From NCBI RefSeq assembly GCF_023715245.1, contig NZ_JAMBNV010000001.1:1674001-1738000 (forward strand): a stretch of DNA of 64,000 bases. Direction: 5' to 3'. The position numbers and the translations under genes are program-made. Position 1 is the stretch's first letter, and each line of letters begins with the position of its first letter. Below, piece by piece: positions 27,771 through 38,144 of this stretch. A model generated the notes under the pieces. It had not been told where the DNA came from and searched no databases. It was given only the letters and a program-made list of their open reading frames with translations. Source of the DNA: Sporosarcina luteola. Its GTDB lineage: Bacteria; Bacillota; Bacilli; Bacillales_A; Planococcaceae.

Positions 27771-28274
27771 TTAAACTAATGTGTTTGGAACCGTCTTTCC
27801 AAGATGTACATAGCCATCCACGACTTCTACCACATATTCATCAAGTGGTCCGAGTGGTGGAGATCCCGGTATGTTTTTACCGTTTTTCTCATAACGTCCA
27901 TTATGGCAAGGGCAGAAGAATTCGTTCTTATGCTTCTCGTCGCCTTCCCAGTTCACCGTGCATCCAAGGTGCTTACAGACAGGAGAAAGTGCGATGACCG
28001 TATCGCCTTCTTTATAGACCCAAGCTGTGTTCGATACGTCGGACTTGTACCATCCATCCTTACGATCTTTAATAGTAAAGTCAACACGTACAGGAGTTTC
28101 AGACAACTCGTCCACTTTTTGTGGAGTCGGAATGAAATCACCTTCACCTTTTGGTTGCAATACTGGATCGACCGCAAAGCGGACCATCGGCATCAACGTA
28201 GCTGAAACCATGAATCCACCGACACCCATTAATGTATAACTTAGGAATTGGCGTCTAGACACTTTGCTGCTCAT
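27771..28274 (-). CDS. qcrA: Rieske iron-sulphur subunit of menaquinol:cytochrome c reductase
   Basis: 167-aa Rieske protein. An N-terminal twin-Arg-like stretch SRRQFLSYTLMGVGGFMVSA doubles as membrane anchor. The [2Fe-2S] cluster ligands are in CKHLGC (residues ~105-110) and CPCHNGRY (~125-132). GAGGAGGG precedes the ATG. It is the first gene of the qcr operon and has a near-consensus promoter about 75 bp upstream. Confidence 0.96.
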   Translation of the reverse strand: MSSKVSRRQFLSYTLMGVGGFMVSATLMPMVRFAVDPVLQPKGEGDFIPTPQKVDELSETPVRVDFTIKDRKDGWYKSDVSNTAWVYKEGDTVIALSPVCKHLGCTVNWEGDEKHKNEFFCPCHNGRYEKNGKNIPGSPPLGPLDEYVVEVVDGYVHLGKTVPNTLV

Positions 28275-28347
28275 CAGTTTCCCTCCTCTTACTCCAAGTT
28301 CCGTCCAACGGACATACTTTTACTAATTGTAATACTAGGACATATCT

Positions 28348-28376
28348 ATGATATATCAATATTAATGTAAATTCAA
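28348..28376 (-). promoter_or_regulatory. SigA-type promoter of qcrABC
   Basis: TTGAAT (28376-28371), 17-nt spacer, TATCAT (28353-28348). The leader to the qcrA ATG is about 65 nt. The remaining ~120 bp up to ypiF shows nothing else I recognise. Confidence 0.7.
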
Positions 28377-28494
28377 TCATGCTTTCAGCTGTATGTACAG
28401 ATTGTGAACATTTCATGAATTTTACACATGTCCCATTCATATCCACCCGATGATCATTATTCCAACGTGCAGAAATCATTCCCTCGGAAACCGA

Positions 28495-28944
28495 TTATTG
28501 TTTCGCCCATTCCTCGGTAAATTTCGGGAGTGCTTGGCGCAGTTGATCTTCAAGAATTGATTGCCGTAAAGAAGCATCCATATTTTCAAGCGGGATGGAT
28601 GGCAACCAAATGACTTGTCCTGGCAACTCCATTGATGTCCAAGTGTGATCCGTCGTCAAGAAAAAAACATGTTTGAAAGTAGTAGTGGAAAATTCCTGCA
28701 ATGTCGTTTGCGCCATATGTTGTTGATCCGTTTCCGGTGTATAAGCGAAAGGCGGAGCAAACATCATTCTCCCTTTGAATTGAGTTTCAATGAGGGAAGC
28801 CAAATGCATGACGAATTCTGTCGATGAAGCGCTATTCTTCATATTATCCATCTTCGTTTCAACTTTTACAAGCGGTATCACCAATGTATCGATATATTCT
28901 TTTTGAAGCAAATATGTATCCATGTCCTTGCCTGTCCAATTCAT
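28495..28944 (-). CDS. ypiF: DUF2487 protein YpiF
   Basis: 149-aa cytoplasmic protein of the DUF2487 family, found beside qcrA and ypiB in Bacillales. No catalytic motif is recognised; the sequence begins MNWTGKDMDTYLLQKEYIDT and alternates strands and helices. AGGAGG lies just before the ATG. A hairpin with a weak U-tract separates it from ypiB, so it is probably part of the aro-ypiA-ypiB transcript with partial termination. Function unknown. Confidence 0.8.
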   Translation of the reverse strand: MNWTGKDMDTYLLQKEYIDTLVIPLVKVETKMDNMKNSASSTEFVMHLASLIETQFKGRMMFAPPFAYTPETDQQHMAQTTLQEFSTTTFKHVFFLTTDHTWTSMELPGQVIWLPSIPLENMDASLRQSILEDQLRQALPKFTEEWAKQ

Positions 28945-28975
28945 ATATAAACAGCCTCCTAATAATATTCATACA

Positions 28976-29004
28976 AATGACTCCGTCAGAAAGACGGAGT
29001 CATT
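28976..29004 (-). terminator. Hairpin between ypiB and ypiF, possible weak terminator
   Basis: A perfect 12-bp stem AATGACTCCGTC / GACGGAGTCATT overlaps the ypiB stop codon. The downstream U-tract is only TTTG, so it may be a partial terminator or an mRNA-processing/stability structure. Confidence 0.5.
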
Positions 29005-29554
29005 ACTCTTTTGTGATTTTCATATCGTTCAGCATTGCCGATAGAATGAGGAACCGTTCCCGGTCATTGGCGTCAAGTGCTTCATCGACTCTCCTCATAA
29101 GCAAATCCAGGGACATAGAGGCAGCACTTTCTTCGAGCAGCTGCTCGGCAATCTTACGATCTCGTGCACTCACCTGAAGCTCAGCCGGAAGGAATGGATT
29201 TTCCTCTCGTACACTCGCATATTGAGGACAAGCATGGCTGTTTGGAAAATTCAGCTGAATGTACATTTTTTCATCAGGATGGAGTCGGAGATCATGGAAT
29301 GATTTTTCCGCATCTGCCGTCATGAGATTGCCTTTGTAAAATCGGAAAGGGATGCTTTCTGAGTTTATTGTAGAAATCACCATCGCCCGCGGACAATAAT
29401 GTGCCTCATCCGTAAAGTGGACGTTTTGAAGTAGTTGTTCATGGCTTAGAAGATAATTCAGAATCCACACACATTCCCGGCGCTTCAATTTATAGCGCTT
29501 TAAAAACCACCGTACGAAGTCTTTTTTGGCAGCGACAGGAATCATGGCTGTCAT
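29003..29554 (-). CDS. ypiB: UPF0302 protein YpiB with IDEAL domain
   Basis: 183-aa protein of the UPF0302 family. The N-terminal domain starts IPVAAKKDFVRWFLKRYKLKR and includes RECVWILNYLLSHEQLL. The C-terminus carries an IDEAL domain, LLMRRVDEALDANDRERFLIL, a short module of unknown role common in Bacillales. The start at ATG 29554 is one base after the ypiA stop with GGAGG 6 nt upstream; earlier in-frame codons lie inside ypiA. Function unknown. Confidence 0.85.
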   Translation of the reverse strand: MTAMIPVAAKKDFVRWFLKRYKLKRRECVWILNYLLSHEQLLQNVHFTDEAHYCPRAMVISTINSESIPFRFYKGNLMTADAEKSFHDLRLHPDEKMYIQLNFPNSHACPQYASVREENPFLPAELQVSARDRKIAEQLLEESAASMSLDLLMRRVDEALDANDRERFLILSAMLNDMKITKE

Positions 29555-29555
29555 A

Positions 29556-30821
29556 TCACACCTCCTCGTCATTCAACGTTTCAAGAAAAGCGGTCCATTC
29601 CTCAGGTTGTTCTAGCATTACCAACGTCTTAACTACTTCGATAGCTTCATCACGTTTTCCTTCATCCAAAAGGAATCTTGCGTATTTATCCAGAAAAGAT
29701 GGATCATCCTTCATTCCAACATATGCCTTACTGTAAGATACGTATGCATGTGCATATTGTTCCTCTCTTTCCAGTGCATATGCTTTGAAAGCCGACAATA
29801 GTGGAATGTCCATCTGCTCTTCATTCATTTCGGTCAGCAATGATAATAATTTTTCGTCTTCTTCCTGCTGATTATAGAGGGATGCGAGTGTGACAATCGC
29901 ATCTATATATTCGGGATCCAGAGCAATCGCTTGCTGTAAATGTTCTTCCGCTTCGAGGGGGATTCCGAGCTTCAACGCCGATTTGCCCGCGGACAGGCGG
30001 AGTTCTTTATCAAATTCGTCACGCTTGATACCCTGCTCGAAAAAGCCATAGGCCTGTTCATCATTGCCCAATTGGGATTGCGCCTGACCTGCGAGCATAT
30101 ATGCAGAGAAGTAATCAGGATCCATTTCAATCAATTGTTCAAGCAACTGGACCGACTTTTCCGGCTGTCTACTCTGGTAATAGGCAAACGCTGCACCAAA
30201 TAGCGTATCGGGAAGCTGCTCATCTTTCAAAAGTTCCTCATAATAAGGCAATGCTTCCTCGTATGCAGCTCCAGCGCTATACGTTTCAGCCAGTCTGAGC
30301 GGAATCATTATACTAGCAATTTCATTATGGCCTTCATTGTAAAGTTCGGTGTAAAGTTTTGCGGATTCGAGATATCTTCCTGCATCTAGCAGCAGTTCAG
30401 CATACGCAAAACGGATGACAGGCTCATGAGGTGATCGCGATAAGGCTTCTTTCACCTTTCCGATAGCCGCCTCCGCCATTCCGATCATTTGATAATAATC
30501 GGCTAGAGCTAACAGCGCCTGGGTATACTCCTCCTGATCTTGCGTCACCTCCGAAAGCAACAGCAATGCATCATCTTCATCCCCGAGTTCCATCAATGTG
30601 TTGGCCCGGTCAATCTTCAATTGGGGCTCATCAGGCATATAGGACAGCAACATTTCGTAAATATGGTCAGCTTGTCCGACATATCCGTAATCGACCAATA
30701 AACCTGATGCTTCATAAAGCAGATCAAAATCCCCGGACTTTTCCACACGGTCAATCAATTCATTTATTTGCCCGATATCTCCATCGAGTACCGCTTTTTC
30801 AAAATCATGTAACTGCATCAT
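29556..30821 (-). CDS. ypiA: TPR-repeat protein YpiA
   Basis: 421-aa soluble protein made almost wholly of tetratricopeptide repeats, about ten 34-residue helix pairs recognisable by spaced Ala/Gly/Tyr and Pro (for example DPDYFSAYMLAGQAQSQLGN and DPEYIDAIVTLASLYNQQ). It is strongly acidic. TPR proteins are protein-protein scaffolds; no partner is known. It lies 40 bp after aroA with no terminator between, as in B. subtilis, and is followed one base later by ypiB. Confidence 0.9.
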   Translation of the reverse strand: MMQLHDFEKAVLDGDIGQINELIDRVEKSGDFDLLYEASGLLVDYGYVGQADHIYEMLLSYMPDEPQLKIDRANTLMELGDEDDALLLLSEVTQDQEEYTQALLALADYYQMIGMAEAAIGKVKEALSRSPHEPVIRFAYAELLLDAGRYLESAKLYTELYNEGHNEIASIMIPLRLAETYSAGAAYEEALPYYEELLKDEQLPDTLFGAAFAYYQSRQPEKSVQLLEQLIEMDPDYFSAYMLAGQAQSQLGNDEQAYGFFEQGIKRDEFDKELRLSAGKSALKLGIPLEAEEHLQQAIALDPEYIDAIVTLASLYNQQEEDEKLLSLLTEMNEEQMDIPLLSAFKAYALEREEQYAHAYVSYSKAYVGMKDDPSFLDKYARFLLDEGKRDEAIEVVKTLVMLEQPEEWTAFLETLNDEEV

Positions 30822-30860
30822 ATTTTCACCTGTTCCTTCATGTTGTATACATTAGGAAAA

Positions 30861-32168
30861 TTATTCTTCACTACGCGCTATCACGAGTTGAGATAAATGA
30901 TCAAAGAAGTTCGGATAAGAAATGGCGATGCAAGATGGGTCTTCAATGTGGATTGGACCAACTGACACCAAAGCGGCAATGGCAGCCATCATCCCTATTC
31001 TGTGATCGCCGTAGGATCTCAGTTCCCCTCCTAGTAAGGCTGTAGGTCCTTCAATAATCATCCCATCCTCCGTTGCTACCACTTTCGCGCCGAGTTTCGT
31101 CAGTTCATCCGTGACGGCGGCAATGCGGTCCGTCTCCTTGACACGCAGTTCCGCAGCATCTTTGATGACTGTTGTACCCGTCGCCTGGGTTGCAAGCAGC
31201 GCAATAATCGGCAATTCATCGATAAGTGTCGGTATGATATCTCCACTTATCTCAATCCCTTCCAATCGGGAATGCGCCACTTTAACTACTCCGTAATATT
31301 CCCCTTTTTCACCGTTATGTTCAAGTATTTCCACTTCGGCACCCATTTGCCTCAGTACTTCAATGATTCCTGTTCTCGTCGGATTCAGACCGACATTAGT
31401 AAATACCACTTCACTGTCTTTGATCATAGCAGCAGCCGCCATGAAAAATGCCGCGGATGAAATATCACCGGGAACAATCACGTCCGTCCCCGATAAAGCT
31501 TGTCCTCCTTGGATGCGTACCGTATTTCCATCCTTGAGAAGCTCAGCTCCGAACTGCTGAAGCATCCTTTCCGTATGATCCCTTGAAACGTCAGTTTCTC
31601 TGACGACTGTTTCTCCTTTTGCGTTCAATCCGGCAAAAAGGATCGCAGACTTCACTTGTGCACTTGCCACAGGCATCTTATAGTCAATTCCTTCAAGCGT
31701 TGATCCAACGATTGTAAGTGGAAGGAAATCACCTTCTTCATCGCCTGAAATCATTGCTCCCATTGATTGCAGTGGGGTGGTCACTCTTTTCATCGGTCGC
31801 TTGGATAAGGAAGCGTCGCCTGTCAATGTGGAAGTAACCGCCGAGCCCGACAATATTCCGAGCATCAGTCTAGCCGTTGTGCCTGAATTCCCGGCATATA
31901 GCTCTTCAGTAGGAGTGACCCATTTCTTAATCCCGGGACTCGTAATCAAGACGTCTGTTCCACTACGCTCAATGGAGACGCCTAATCGCTTGAAAATCTC
32001 GATTGTACGTAAGCAATCCTCCCCATCGAGGAATCCTTTTATCCTCGTGCGGCCTTCAGCTATCGACCCTAACATGATAGCACGATGCGAAATGGATTTA
32101 TCCCCCGGCACTTTTACAGAACCTTTTACTATCGGCTTGTTGAATGTCACTGTTTTTGTTTCCACCAT
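30861..32168 (-). CDS. aroA: 3-phosphoshikimate 1-carboxyvinyltransferase (EPSP synthase)
   Basis: Sixth shikimate-pathway enzyme (435 aa). Signatures are VKVPGDKSISHRAIML (substrate-binding Lys), LYAGNSGTTARLMLGILSG, and RVKETDRIAAVTDEL with the PEP-binding region and YGDHRIGMMAAIAAL. The start is placed at ATG 32168, six nt after GGGAGGG, giving the typical N-terminus; upstream in-frame codons lie inside tyrA. B. subtilis calls this gene aroE. Confidence 0.97.
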   Translation of the reverse strand: MVETKTVTFNKPIVKGSVKVPGDKSISHRAIMLGSIAEGRTRIKGFLDGEDCLRTIEIFKRLGVSIERSGTDVLITSPGIKKWVTPTEELYAGNSGTTARLMLGILSGSAVTSTLTGDASLSKRPMKRVTTPLQSMGAMISGDEEGDFLPLTIVGSTLEGIDYKMPVASAQVKSAILFAGLNAKGETVVRETDVSRDHTERMLQQFGAELLKDGNTVRIQGGQALSGTDVIVPGDISSAAFFMAAAAMIKDSEVVFTNVGLNPTRTGIIEVLRQMGAEVEILEHNGEKGEYYGVVKVAHSRLEGIEISGDIIPTLIDELPIIALLATQATGTTVIKDAAELRVKETDRIAAVTDELTKLGAKVVATEDGMIIEGPTALLGGELRSYGDHRIGMMAAIAALVSVGPIHIEDPSCIAISYPNFFDHLSQLVIARSEE

Positions 32169-32184
32169 GAAGAGCCCTCCCTTT

Positions 32185-33300
32185 TTAGAGAATATGCATG
32201 CTATAATCCGTTTTTTTCGCAAGGACCGACCTTGCAGCCTTCCGATCATCCGCCGTCTGAAAACTGATGACGAGGATTCCATATACATCTGTTCGTGTTT
32301 CTACAATCCGGATATTCGTGATGCTGATTTGCTCATCAGCAAGTATTTTTGTGATTTCGGATATGACACCAGGATGATCCGGTATATCGATATGCAAATC
32401 GAATGTCATATACAAAGCTCCTTGCACTGCCCCTTTGAAAGTGGAAGGTAATTGATCCCGGAACTCCTTCGCATCAGAAAAGAAATCATATATTCGATCG
32501 GGATCGTTTTCAAGGATCATCGAGCGGATTGAATTCATTTCCTGTAACCAGCCATCCAGTTGCCCAAGTAATTCTTCCCGATTCTGAATTGTAATATCGC
32601 GCCACATCGTCGGATCCGCTGAGGCGATTCGGGTAAGGTCACGGAAGCCGCCGGCAGCTAGATCCTTCACGAATGGCTGCTCTTTTTCCTGGTCAGCCAA
32701 CCTGCCAACGAGGGAGGAAGCGATAATGTGAGGGAAATGGCTGACAATCGCCGTCATTCGATCATGCTCAGCCGCATCCAAGATGACGATTTTACCTTTT
32801 GTAGGCGCCAATAAATTGGATAGGCTATCAACTTGTTCAGAACTCGTCCAATTGCTAGGTGTCAACACATAATAAGCATTTTCAAACAGATGTCCTTTCG
32901 CTGCCGCGATGCCGCTTTTATGGGAACCTGCCATCGGATGCCCGCCGATAAATGTCAATCCTCGGTCTTGAAGTCTAACGGCCGCCTGCATGATCGGATT
33001 TTTTGTACTTCCCGTATCCGACAGGATGACATTCTCTTTGAGCGTCCATTGTGAAGCTTCTTCCATCAATGCAATTGTCGTATTCACAGGGGTCGCAAAA
33101 ATGATGTAATCGGCTTTTTCGCATGCCGCTCTTGCGGATGGTGCAATTGTATCGATGATGCCACGGCGGTAAGCTTCATCCGCGGTTGAATATGATCGGT
33201 CAAATCCTGATATTTGCAAATTGCGGCCGCCGCGCTTCAATGCAAGCGCCAAGGAACCGCCAATAAGACCTAAGCCAATAATTGCTATATTTTCATTCAT
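32185..33300 (-). CDS. tyrA: Prephenate dehydrogenase with ACT domain
   Basis: NAD-dependent enzyme (371 aa) making 4-hydroxyphenylpyruvate for tyrosine. The N-terminal Rossmann motif is IAIIGLGLIGGSLALALK; the catalytic region includes FIGGHPMAGSHKSG. The C-terminal ~75 residues (FDLHIDIPDHPGVISEITKI) form an ACT domain expected to bind tyrosine for feedback control. Between hisC and aroA with gaps of 2 and 16 nt. Confidence 0.96.
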   Translation of the reverse strand: MNENIAIIGLGLIGGSLALALKRGGRNLQISGFDRSYSTADEAYRRGIIDTIAPSARAACEKADYIIFATPVNTTIALMEEASQWTLKENVILSDTGSTKNPIMQAAVRLQDRGLTFIGGHPMAGSHKSGIAAAKGHLFENAYYVLTPSNWTSSEQVDSLSNLLAPTKGKIVILDAAEHDRMTAIVSHFPHIIASSLVGRLADQEKEQPFVKDLAAGGFRDLTRIASADPTMWRDITIQNREELLGQLDGWLQEMNSIRSMILENDPDRIYDFFSDAKEFRDQLPSTFKGAVQGALYMTFDLHIDIPDHPGVISEITKILADEQISITNIRIVETRTDVYGILVISFQTADDRKAARSVLAKKTDYSMHIL

Positions 33301-33302
33301 TG

Positions 33303-34397
33303 TTATCTACCTTTTTCTTGTAACAAAAGAGTGAACGCCTGTAGTAATCCCGTATTCTGCTCTTCTGTTCCGATTGTGATCCTAACGTACCCTGGTGTCC
33401 CGAGTGCATTGCCGCTTCTGATGATATAGCCGTGTTTCAAAAGAAATTCCGAAGCTTCGTCCGCATCTCCCGGTACTTCCATCAATACAAAGTTCGTTTC
33501 GGAATCATACATATGGATTCCTTTTTCATTAGCGAAAGACTTGTAACGCTTCCTCTGTTTTGCATTTAATTCCCGGCACATGTCGATGAATGCATCGTCT
33601 TCCAGAGCCTTGGTTGCAACTGCTACAGCTAACGTATTGGTGTTAAATGGATTACGCACTTTATTCAGCTCGGTAATAATATCGGATGAGCCGACCGCAT
33701 ACCCTATTCTAAAGGATGCAAGGCCATACGCTTTCGAGAATGTACGCAACACAATAATGTTAGGAAACCGATCTATCAGTCCAATCGAATCGATATGATC
33801 AGAAACCGTTACGTATTCAAAGTAAGCTTCATCCAGTACGACTAAGATGTTTTCAGGAACCTGCTCCAAAAAGCTTTCCAGCTCGGCTTTTGGAATAAGA
33901 CTTCCGGTCGGATTATTCGGATTGCACACCCAGATGATTGCTGTACGATCATTTATCGCATTGATAAAATCGTTCAGATCATGATGTTCATTCTTTAATG
34001 GAATCTCCGTTATATCCGCACCTTCAATTTTAGCATTATGGGCGTATTGTGGAAAAGACGGAGTCGGTATAATCGTATGCACTTTTTCATCAAGCAATGC
34101 ACGTGTAATGATTGAAACAAGTTCATCCGAACCATTTCCGAAAAGGATTGAGGATTCCTCCACGCCATGCTTTTCTGCCAGTTTTGCACGAAGGGTTGTC
34201 CCATTTCCGTCTGGATAAATTTCATACGGCATCGATGTGTTGCTTAAAAACTCAGCTACTGTAGACGCGCAGCCGTAAGGATTTTCATTTGAAGCCAATT
34301 TTACGACACTATCCAAGCGATAAGCCTTTTTCACTTCTTCAGTCGATCTGCCCGGTTTATAAGGTCTCATAGTAGATAAAACTTGTTTCCACTGCAT
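33303..34397 (-). CDS. hisC: Histidinol-phosphate/aromatic aminotransferase HisC
   Basis: PLP aminotransferase (364 aa) acting in histidine synthesis and, in Bacillus, on phenylpyruvate and hydroxyphenylpyruvate. It shows LASNENPYGCASTV, the central WVCNPNNPTGSLI, and TFSKAYGLASFRIGYAVG with the PLP lysine. The start at ATG 34397 has GGAGG 7 nt upstream. It follows aroH directly, whereas in B. subtilis the six trp genes separate them; no his operon neighbours are present, consistent with a mainly aromatic role here. Confidence 0.94.
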   Translation of the reverse strand: MQWKQVLSTMRPYKPGRSTEEVKKAYRLDSVVKLASNENPYGCASTVAEFLSNTSMPYEIYPDGNGTTLRAKLAEKHGVEESSILFGNGSDELVSIITRALLDEKVHTIIPTPSFPQYAHNAKIEGADITEIPLKNEHHDLNDFINAINDRTAIIWVCNPNNPTGSLIPKAELESFLEQVPENILVVLDEAYFEYVTVSDHIDSIGLIDRFPNIIVLRTFSKAYGLASFRIGYAVGSSDIITELNKVRNPFNTNTLAVAVATKALEDDAFIDMCRELNAKQRKRYKSFANEKGIHMYDSETNFVLMEVPGDADEASEFLLKHGYIIRSGNALGTPGYVRITIGTEEQNTGLLQAFTLLLQEKGR

Positions 34398-34423
34398 ATG
34401 TACTCCTCCGGTCTGCATGTATT

Positions 34424-34789
34424 TTAGTTTTGCAAGTCTGGCCGCAGCTTCACTGCTTCGTTTTGATAGATATGCTTGACGTCCTCTTGATGGGTCTCAG
34501 AATTGACGTGCATGAGAATCCGGATACATAGCGGCATTGATCCCGGAACATCCATTTCATGCGTACACATGACCGGTACATACTTCCATCCATCCAGTGT
34601 TCTGACAGCTTTTGCAGGGAATGCCGACTCAATGTCTCGTGTAGTTGAAACAATGACTGAAACAATATCGGTTGGAGAAATGCCATTTTGCTCAGCCATT
34701 TCCAACACCAATGTTCTTGTAGCTTCAAGTACTCCGTCAGTTTGATCTGAGACAACGGTAGTTGCCCCTCTTATACCTCTAACCGTCAT
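34424..34789 (-). CDS. aroH: Chorismate mutase AroH
   Basis: Monofunctional AroH-class chorismate mutase (121 aa), converting chorismate to prephenate. The catalytic Arg lies in RGIRGATTV at residues 4-12, and DVPGSMPLCIRILMHVN holds the second active-site Arg; both regions are intact. It overlaps aroB by 4 nt (ATGA). Confidence 0.96.
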   Translation of the reverse strand: MTVRGIRGATTVVSDQTDGVLEATRTLVLEMAEQNGISPTDIVSVIVSTTRDIESAFPAKAVRTLDGWKYVPVMCTHEMDVPGSMPLCIRILMHVNSETHQEDVKHIYQNEAVKLRPDLQN

Positions 34790-35892
34790 GACCGCTCCCC
34801 CATTCCGATTCTTTTCTGCAATTCGAAAAAAGCCTGTTCACATTCAACCGCTGAAACTTTTTTCACAAAAGGTGTGCCCAACTTCTCCAACATGACGAAA
34901 TTCATTTCGCCGAATGCGGCTTTTTTATCTTTTTCCATGAAAACAAGGAAACTGCCAAATGAATTCTCTAATACAGGATCGAACGAGTAGCCATTGTATT
35001 TGGCGAAGCGAATGAACCGGTTCGTAAAAGCTGCGTCAATCGTTCCGTGACGTTCACTGAGGATGAAACTGTAAGCCATGCCAATCATGACGCATTCCCC
35101 ATGACTCAACCCTCCGAAACCGCATACGGCTTCCACAGCATGGCCGAATGTATGGCCGAAGTTCAAGTATTTCCTTGTGGAATGCTCGAATTCATCTTCC
35201 ACAACGATATCCGCCTTCACTTGAATTCCTTTTAAAAGCTCTGCTGCAAACCACTCTTCCGTCGGATTGGAAAAAGTCTCTTCTTCCAACAATGATTCTG
35301 ACCAATTCCCATCGGAGATGAATGCATGTTTGATCAATTCCGCCATTCCAGAACGGACTTCACGCGGCGGCAACGTCGTTAACAACATAGTATTGAAAAG
35401 CACCGCTGCCGGCTGATGGAAAGAACCGACCATATTTTTCCCTTCCGGCAAATTGATGGCGGTCTTGCCGCCTACTGCACTGTCGTGGGCCAGGATGGTC
35501 GTAGGGCATTGAACAAACTTGATCCCCCTCATGTATGTAGCGGCGACGAATCCCGTCAAATCCCCGCAAGCCCCTCCCCCGAACGCAATAAGCAAGGAAT
35601 TCCGAGTGAAATTCTTGTTCACTAAATAGGATTGGCACTCGAAATAGACTTCCTGTGTTTTGCATTCTTCCCCAGGAGGGACGATTTTTACTAAAGGCGC
35701 AATATCTGCTTTTTGTAAAGCGTCGAGTAGAATGGGCAAGTGCAGGTCAGCGGCATTTTCGTCAGCGATGATGCCTACCCGATCTGCGCTATGCAACAAT
35801 TCTTTATAATCGGATGAAAACAAGTCGTATATATATTCACCGATATGCACGTCATATTTCGCATCGGGCAATTGAACGGTCAATTTCCCCAT
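34786..35892 (-). CDS. aroB: 3-dehydroquinate synthase
   Basis: Second shikimate-pathway enzyme (368 aa), NAD- and Zn-dependent cyclisation of DAHP. Signatures are FGGGACGDLTGFVAATYMRG, PTTILAHDSAVGGKTAIN, and the zinc ligand His in NFGHTFGHAVEAVCGFGGLSHGE. AGGGG lies 7 nt before the ATG, one base after the aroC stop. Confidence 0.97.
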   Translation of the reverse strand: MGKLTVQLPDAKYDVHIGEYIYDLFSSDYKELLHSADRVGIIADENAADLHLPILLDALQKADIAPLVKIVPPGEECKTQEVYFECQSYLVNKNFTRNSLLIAFGGGACGDLTGFVAATYMRGIKFVQCPTTILAHDSAVGGKTAINLPEGKNMVGSFHQPAAVLFNTMLLTTLPPREVRSGMAELIKHAFISDGNWSESLLEEETFSNPTEEWFAAELLKGIQVKADIVVEDEFEHSTRKYLNFGHTFGHAVEAVCGFGGLSHGECVMIGMAYSFILSERHGTIDAAFTNRFIRFAKYNGYSFDPVLENSFGSFLVFMEKDKKAAFGEMNFVMLEKLGTPFVKKVSAVECEQAFFELQKRIGMGERS

Positions 35893-35893
35893 A

Positions 35894-37075
35894 TCAAAAC
35901 CCCTTTACATAGTGTCTGTATCGCTCAATTTCTTCCTTCAAGCCTTTTATCGTATCCGAACGGAATTCCTCCATGATCGCTTTAGCCATTTCAGTTGCAA
36001 TGACATGCTCTGCAACGACAGAAGCCGCCGGCACCGCACAAGGGTCCGATCTTTCGATTGTTGCTACGAACGGCTCTTTCGTATCGATATCCACGCTTTC
36101 AAGTGGCTTATACAATGTCGGGATCGGTTTCATGACGCCACGGATGACAATAGGCATGCCTGTCGTCATACCGCCTTCCAGTCCACCGAGCCGATTGGAC
36201 TTGCGGTAGTAGCCGAGTTCTTCTGACCAGGCAATTTCATCATGAACCTCACTGCCAGGTTTTTGTGCCATTTTAAAACCCAATCCGAATTCAACACCTT
36301 TGAACGCATTGATGCTCATCATGGCTCCGGCAAGCTTCCCATCCATTTTACGATCGAACTGTACGTAGCTTCCTATACCGGGCGGGCACCCCTCAATAAT
36401 GACCTCCACGACTCCTCCGAGCGTGTCTCCACGTCCTTTAATGTCATCGATGGCTGCAACCATCCGGACTGATGCTTCTTGGTCCGCACAGTAGACAGGA
36501 TCGTTTTCGACAATCGCTCGCAGTTCATCCAACGGCAATCCGGAATAAGTGTCTGGATTGGTCGTGATCCCACCAATTTCTGTTACATGAGCGACGGTCT
36601 CGATGCCTAATAGACGAAGAAACTGTTTAGCTACAGCGCCAACTGCCACACGCATCGTCGTCTCTCTCGCAGAGGATCGTTCCAAAACATTACGCAGATC
36701 GCGGTGTCCGTACTTCATGCCACCGACTAGATCCGCATGTCCTGGCCGAGGTCTTGTGATCTGTCGTTTGATGTCTTCGGGATTCACATCATCCGCCAAC
36801 GGTTCGACTCCCATAATGCTTGTCCAATGCTTCCAGTCATCATTGACGACCGTCAGCGTCACAGGCGACCCGAGCGTCTTCCCATGGCGCACACCGGACG
36901 TGATAAGGACCTGATCCTTTTCTATTTGCATCCGACGGCCACGCCCATGTCCGCCTTGACGCCTTTTCAATTCATTGTTAATCATTTCTGCCGTTAAAGG
37001 CATTTGAGCGGGTAACCCTTCAATAATGGCTGTCAATTGTGGTCCATGTGACTCGCCAGCTGTAAAAAACCTCAT
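35894..37075 (-). CDS. aroC: Chorismate synthase
   Basis: Final shikimate-pathway enzyme (393 aa), FMN-dependent elimination of EPSP to chorismate. Family motifs: [17 protein letters not shown] near the N-terminus, [35 protein letters not shown], and [15 protein letters not shown]. The start is at ATG 37075 with GGAGG upstream; the frame stays open for 150 bp before it but that stretch has no ribosome site and contains the cheR terminator. Named aroF in B. subtilis. Confidence 0.97.
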   Translation of the reverse strand: MRFFTAGESHGPQLTAIIEGLPAQMPLTAEMINNELKRRQGGHGRGRRMQIEKDQVLITSGVRHGKTLGSPVTLTVVNDDWKHWTSIMGVEPLADDVNPEDIKRQITRPRPGHADLVGGMKYGHRDLRNVLERSSARETTMRVAVGAVAKQFLRLLGIETVAHVTEIGGITTNPDTYSGLPLDELRAIVENDPVYCADQEASVRMVAAIDDIKGRGDTLGGVVEVIIEGCPPGIGSYVQFDRKMDGKLAGAMMSINAFKGVEFGLGFKMAQKPGSEVHDEIAWSEELGYYRKSNRLGGLEGGMTTGMPIVIRGVMKPIPTLYKPLESVDIDTKEPFVATIERSDPCAVPAASVVAEHVIATEMAKAIMEEFRSDTIKGLKEEIERYRHYVKGF

Positions 37076-37171
37076 TTCATTTCCTCCTTTATCTCTATTC
37101 TTAAGGATGGAGTAAACATCCGTTTCATAGCACTTTATCAAACTAAAACAATTTTGACTATAGGTATTAAT

Positions 37172-37198
37172 GAAAAAATCCGGATATTTTCCGGATTT
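37172..37198 (-). terminator. Intrinsic terminator after cheR
   Basis: Stem AATCCGG / CCGGATT (37177-37197) followed by TTTTTTC on the minus strand. It separates cheR from the aro genes, which must then have another promoter or depend on read-through. Confidence 0.8.
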
Positions 37199-37227
37199 AA
37201 AGGATAATTGCAATAAACTGCTAATCA

Positions 37228-38025
<798 letters not shown>

Positions 38026-38097
38026 CTATTATACCGGAAAGAACATGCAAAATGTGGCACTTTCCAAATGGACTTCAATTTGACGAAATTTAGGGCA

Positions 38098-38131
38098 ATA
38101 ATAAAACAGCCCCGCATTTGACCGCGAGGCT
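38098..38131 (-). terminator. Intrinsic terminator of ndk
   Basis: Imperfect stem ACAGCC-CCGC / GCG-AGGCTGT around 38107-38131 with TTTTATTATT following on the minus strand. Confidence 0.65.
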
Positions 38132-38144
38132 GTCTGTAATTGAA

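Noticed and set aside
34790..37171. TRAP-binding (G/U)AG repeat clusters near aroB/aroC
   Set aside because: Only scattered TAG/GAG triplets are seen, without the regular 2-3 nt spacing over 7 or more repeats.
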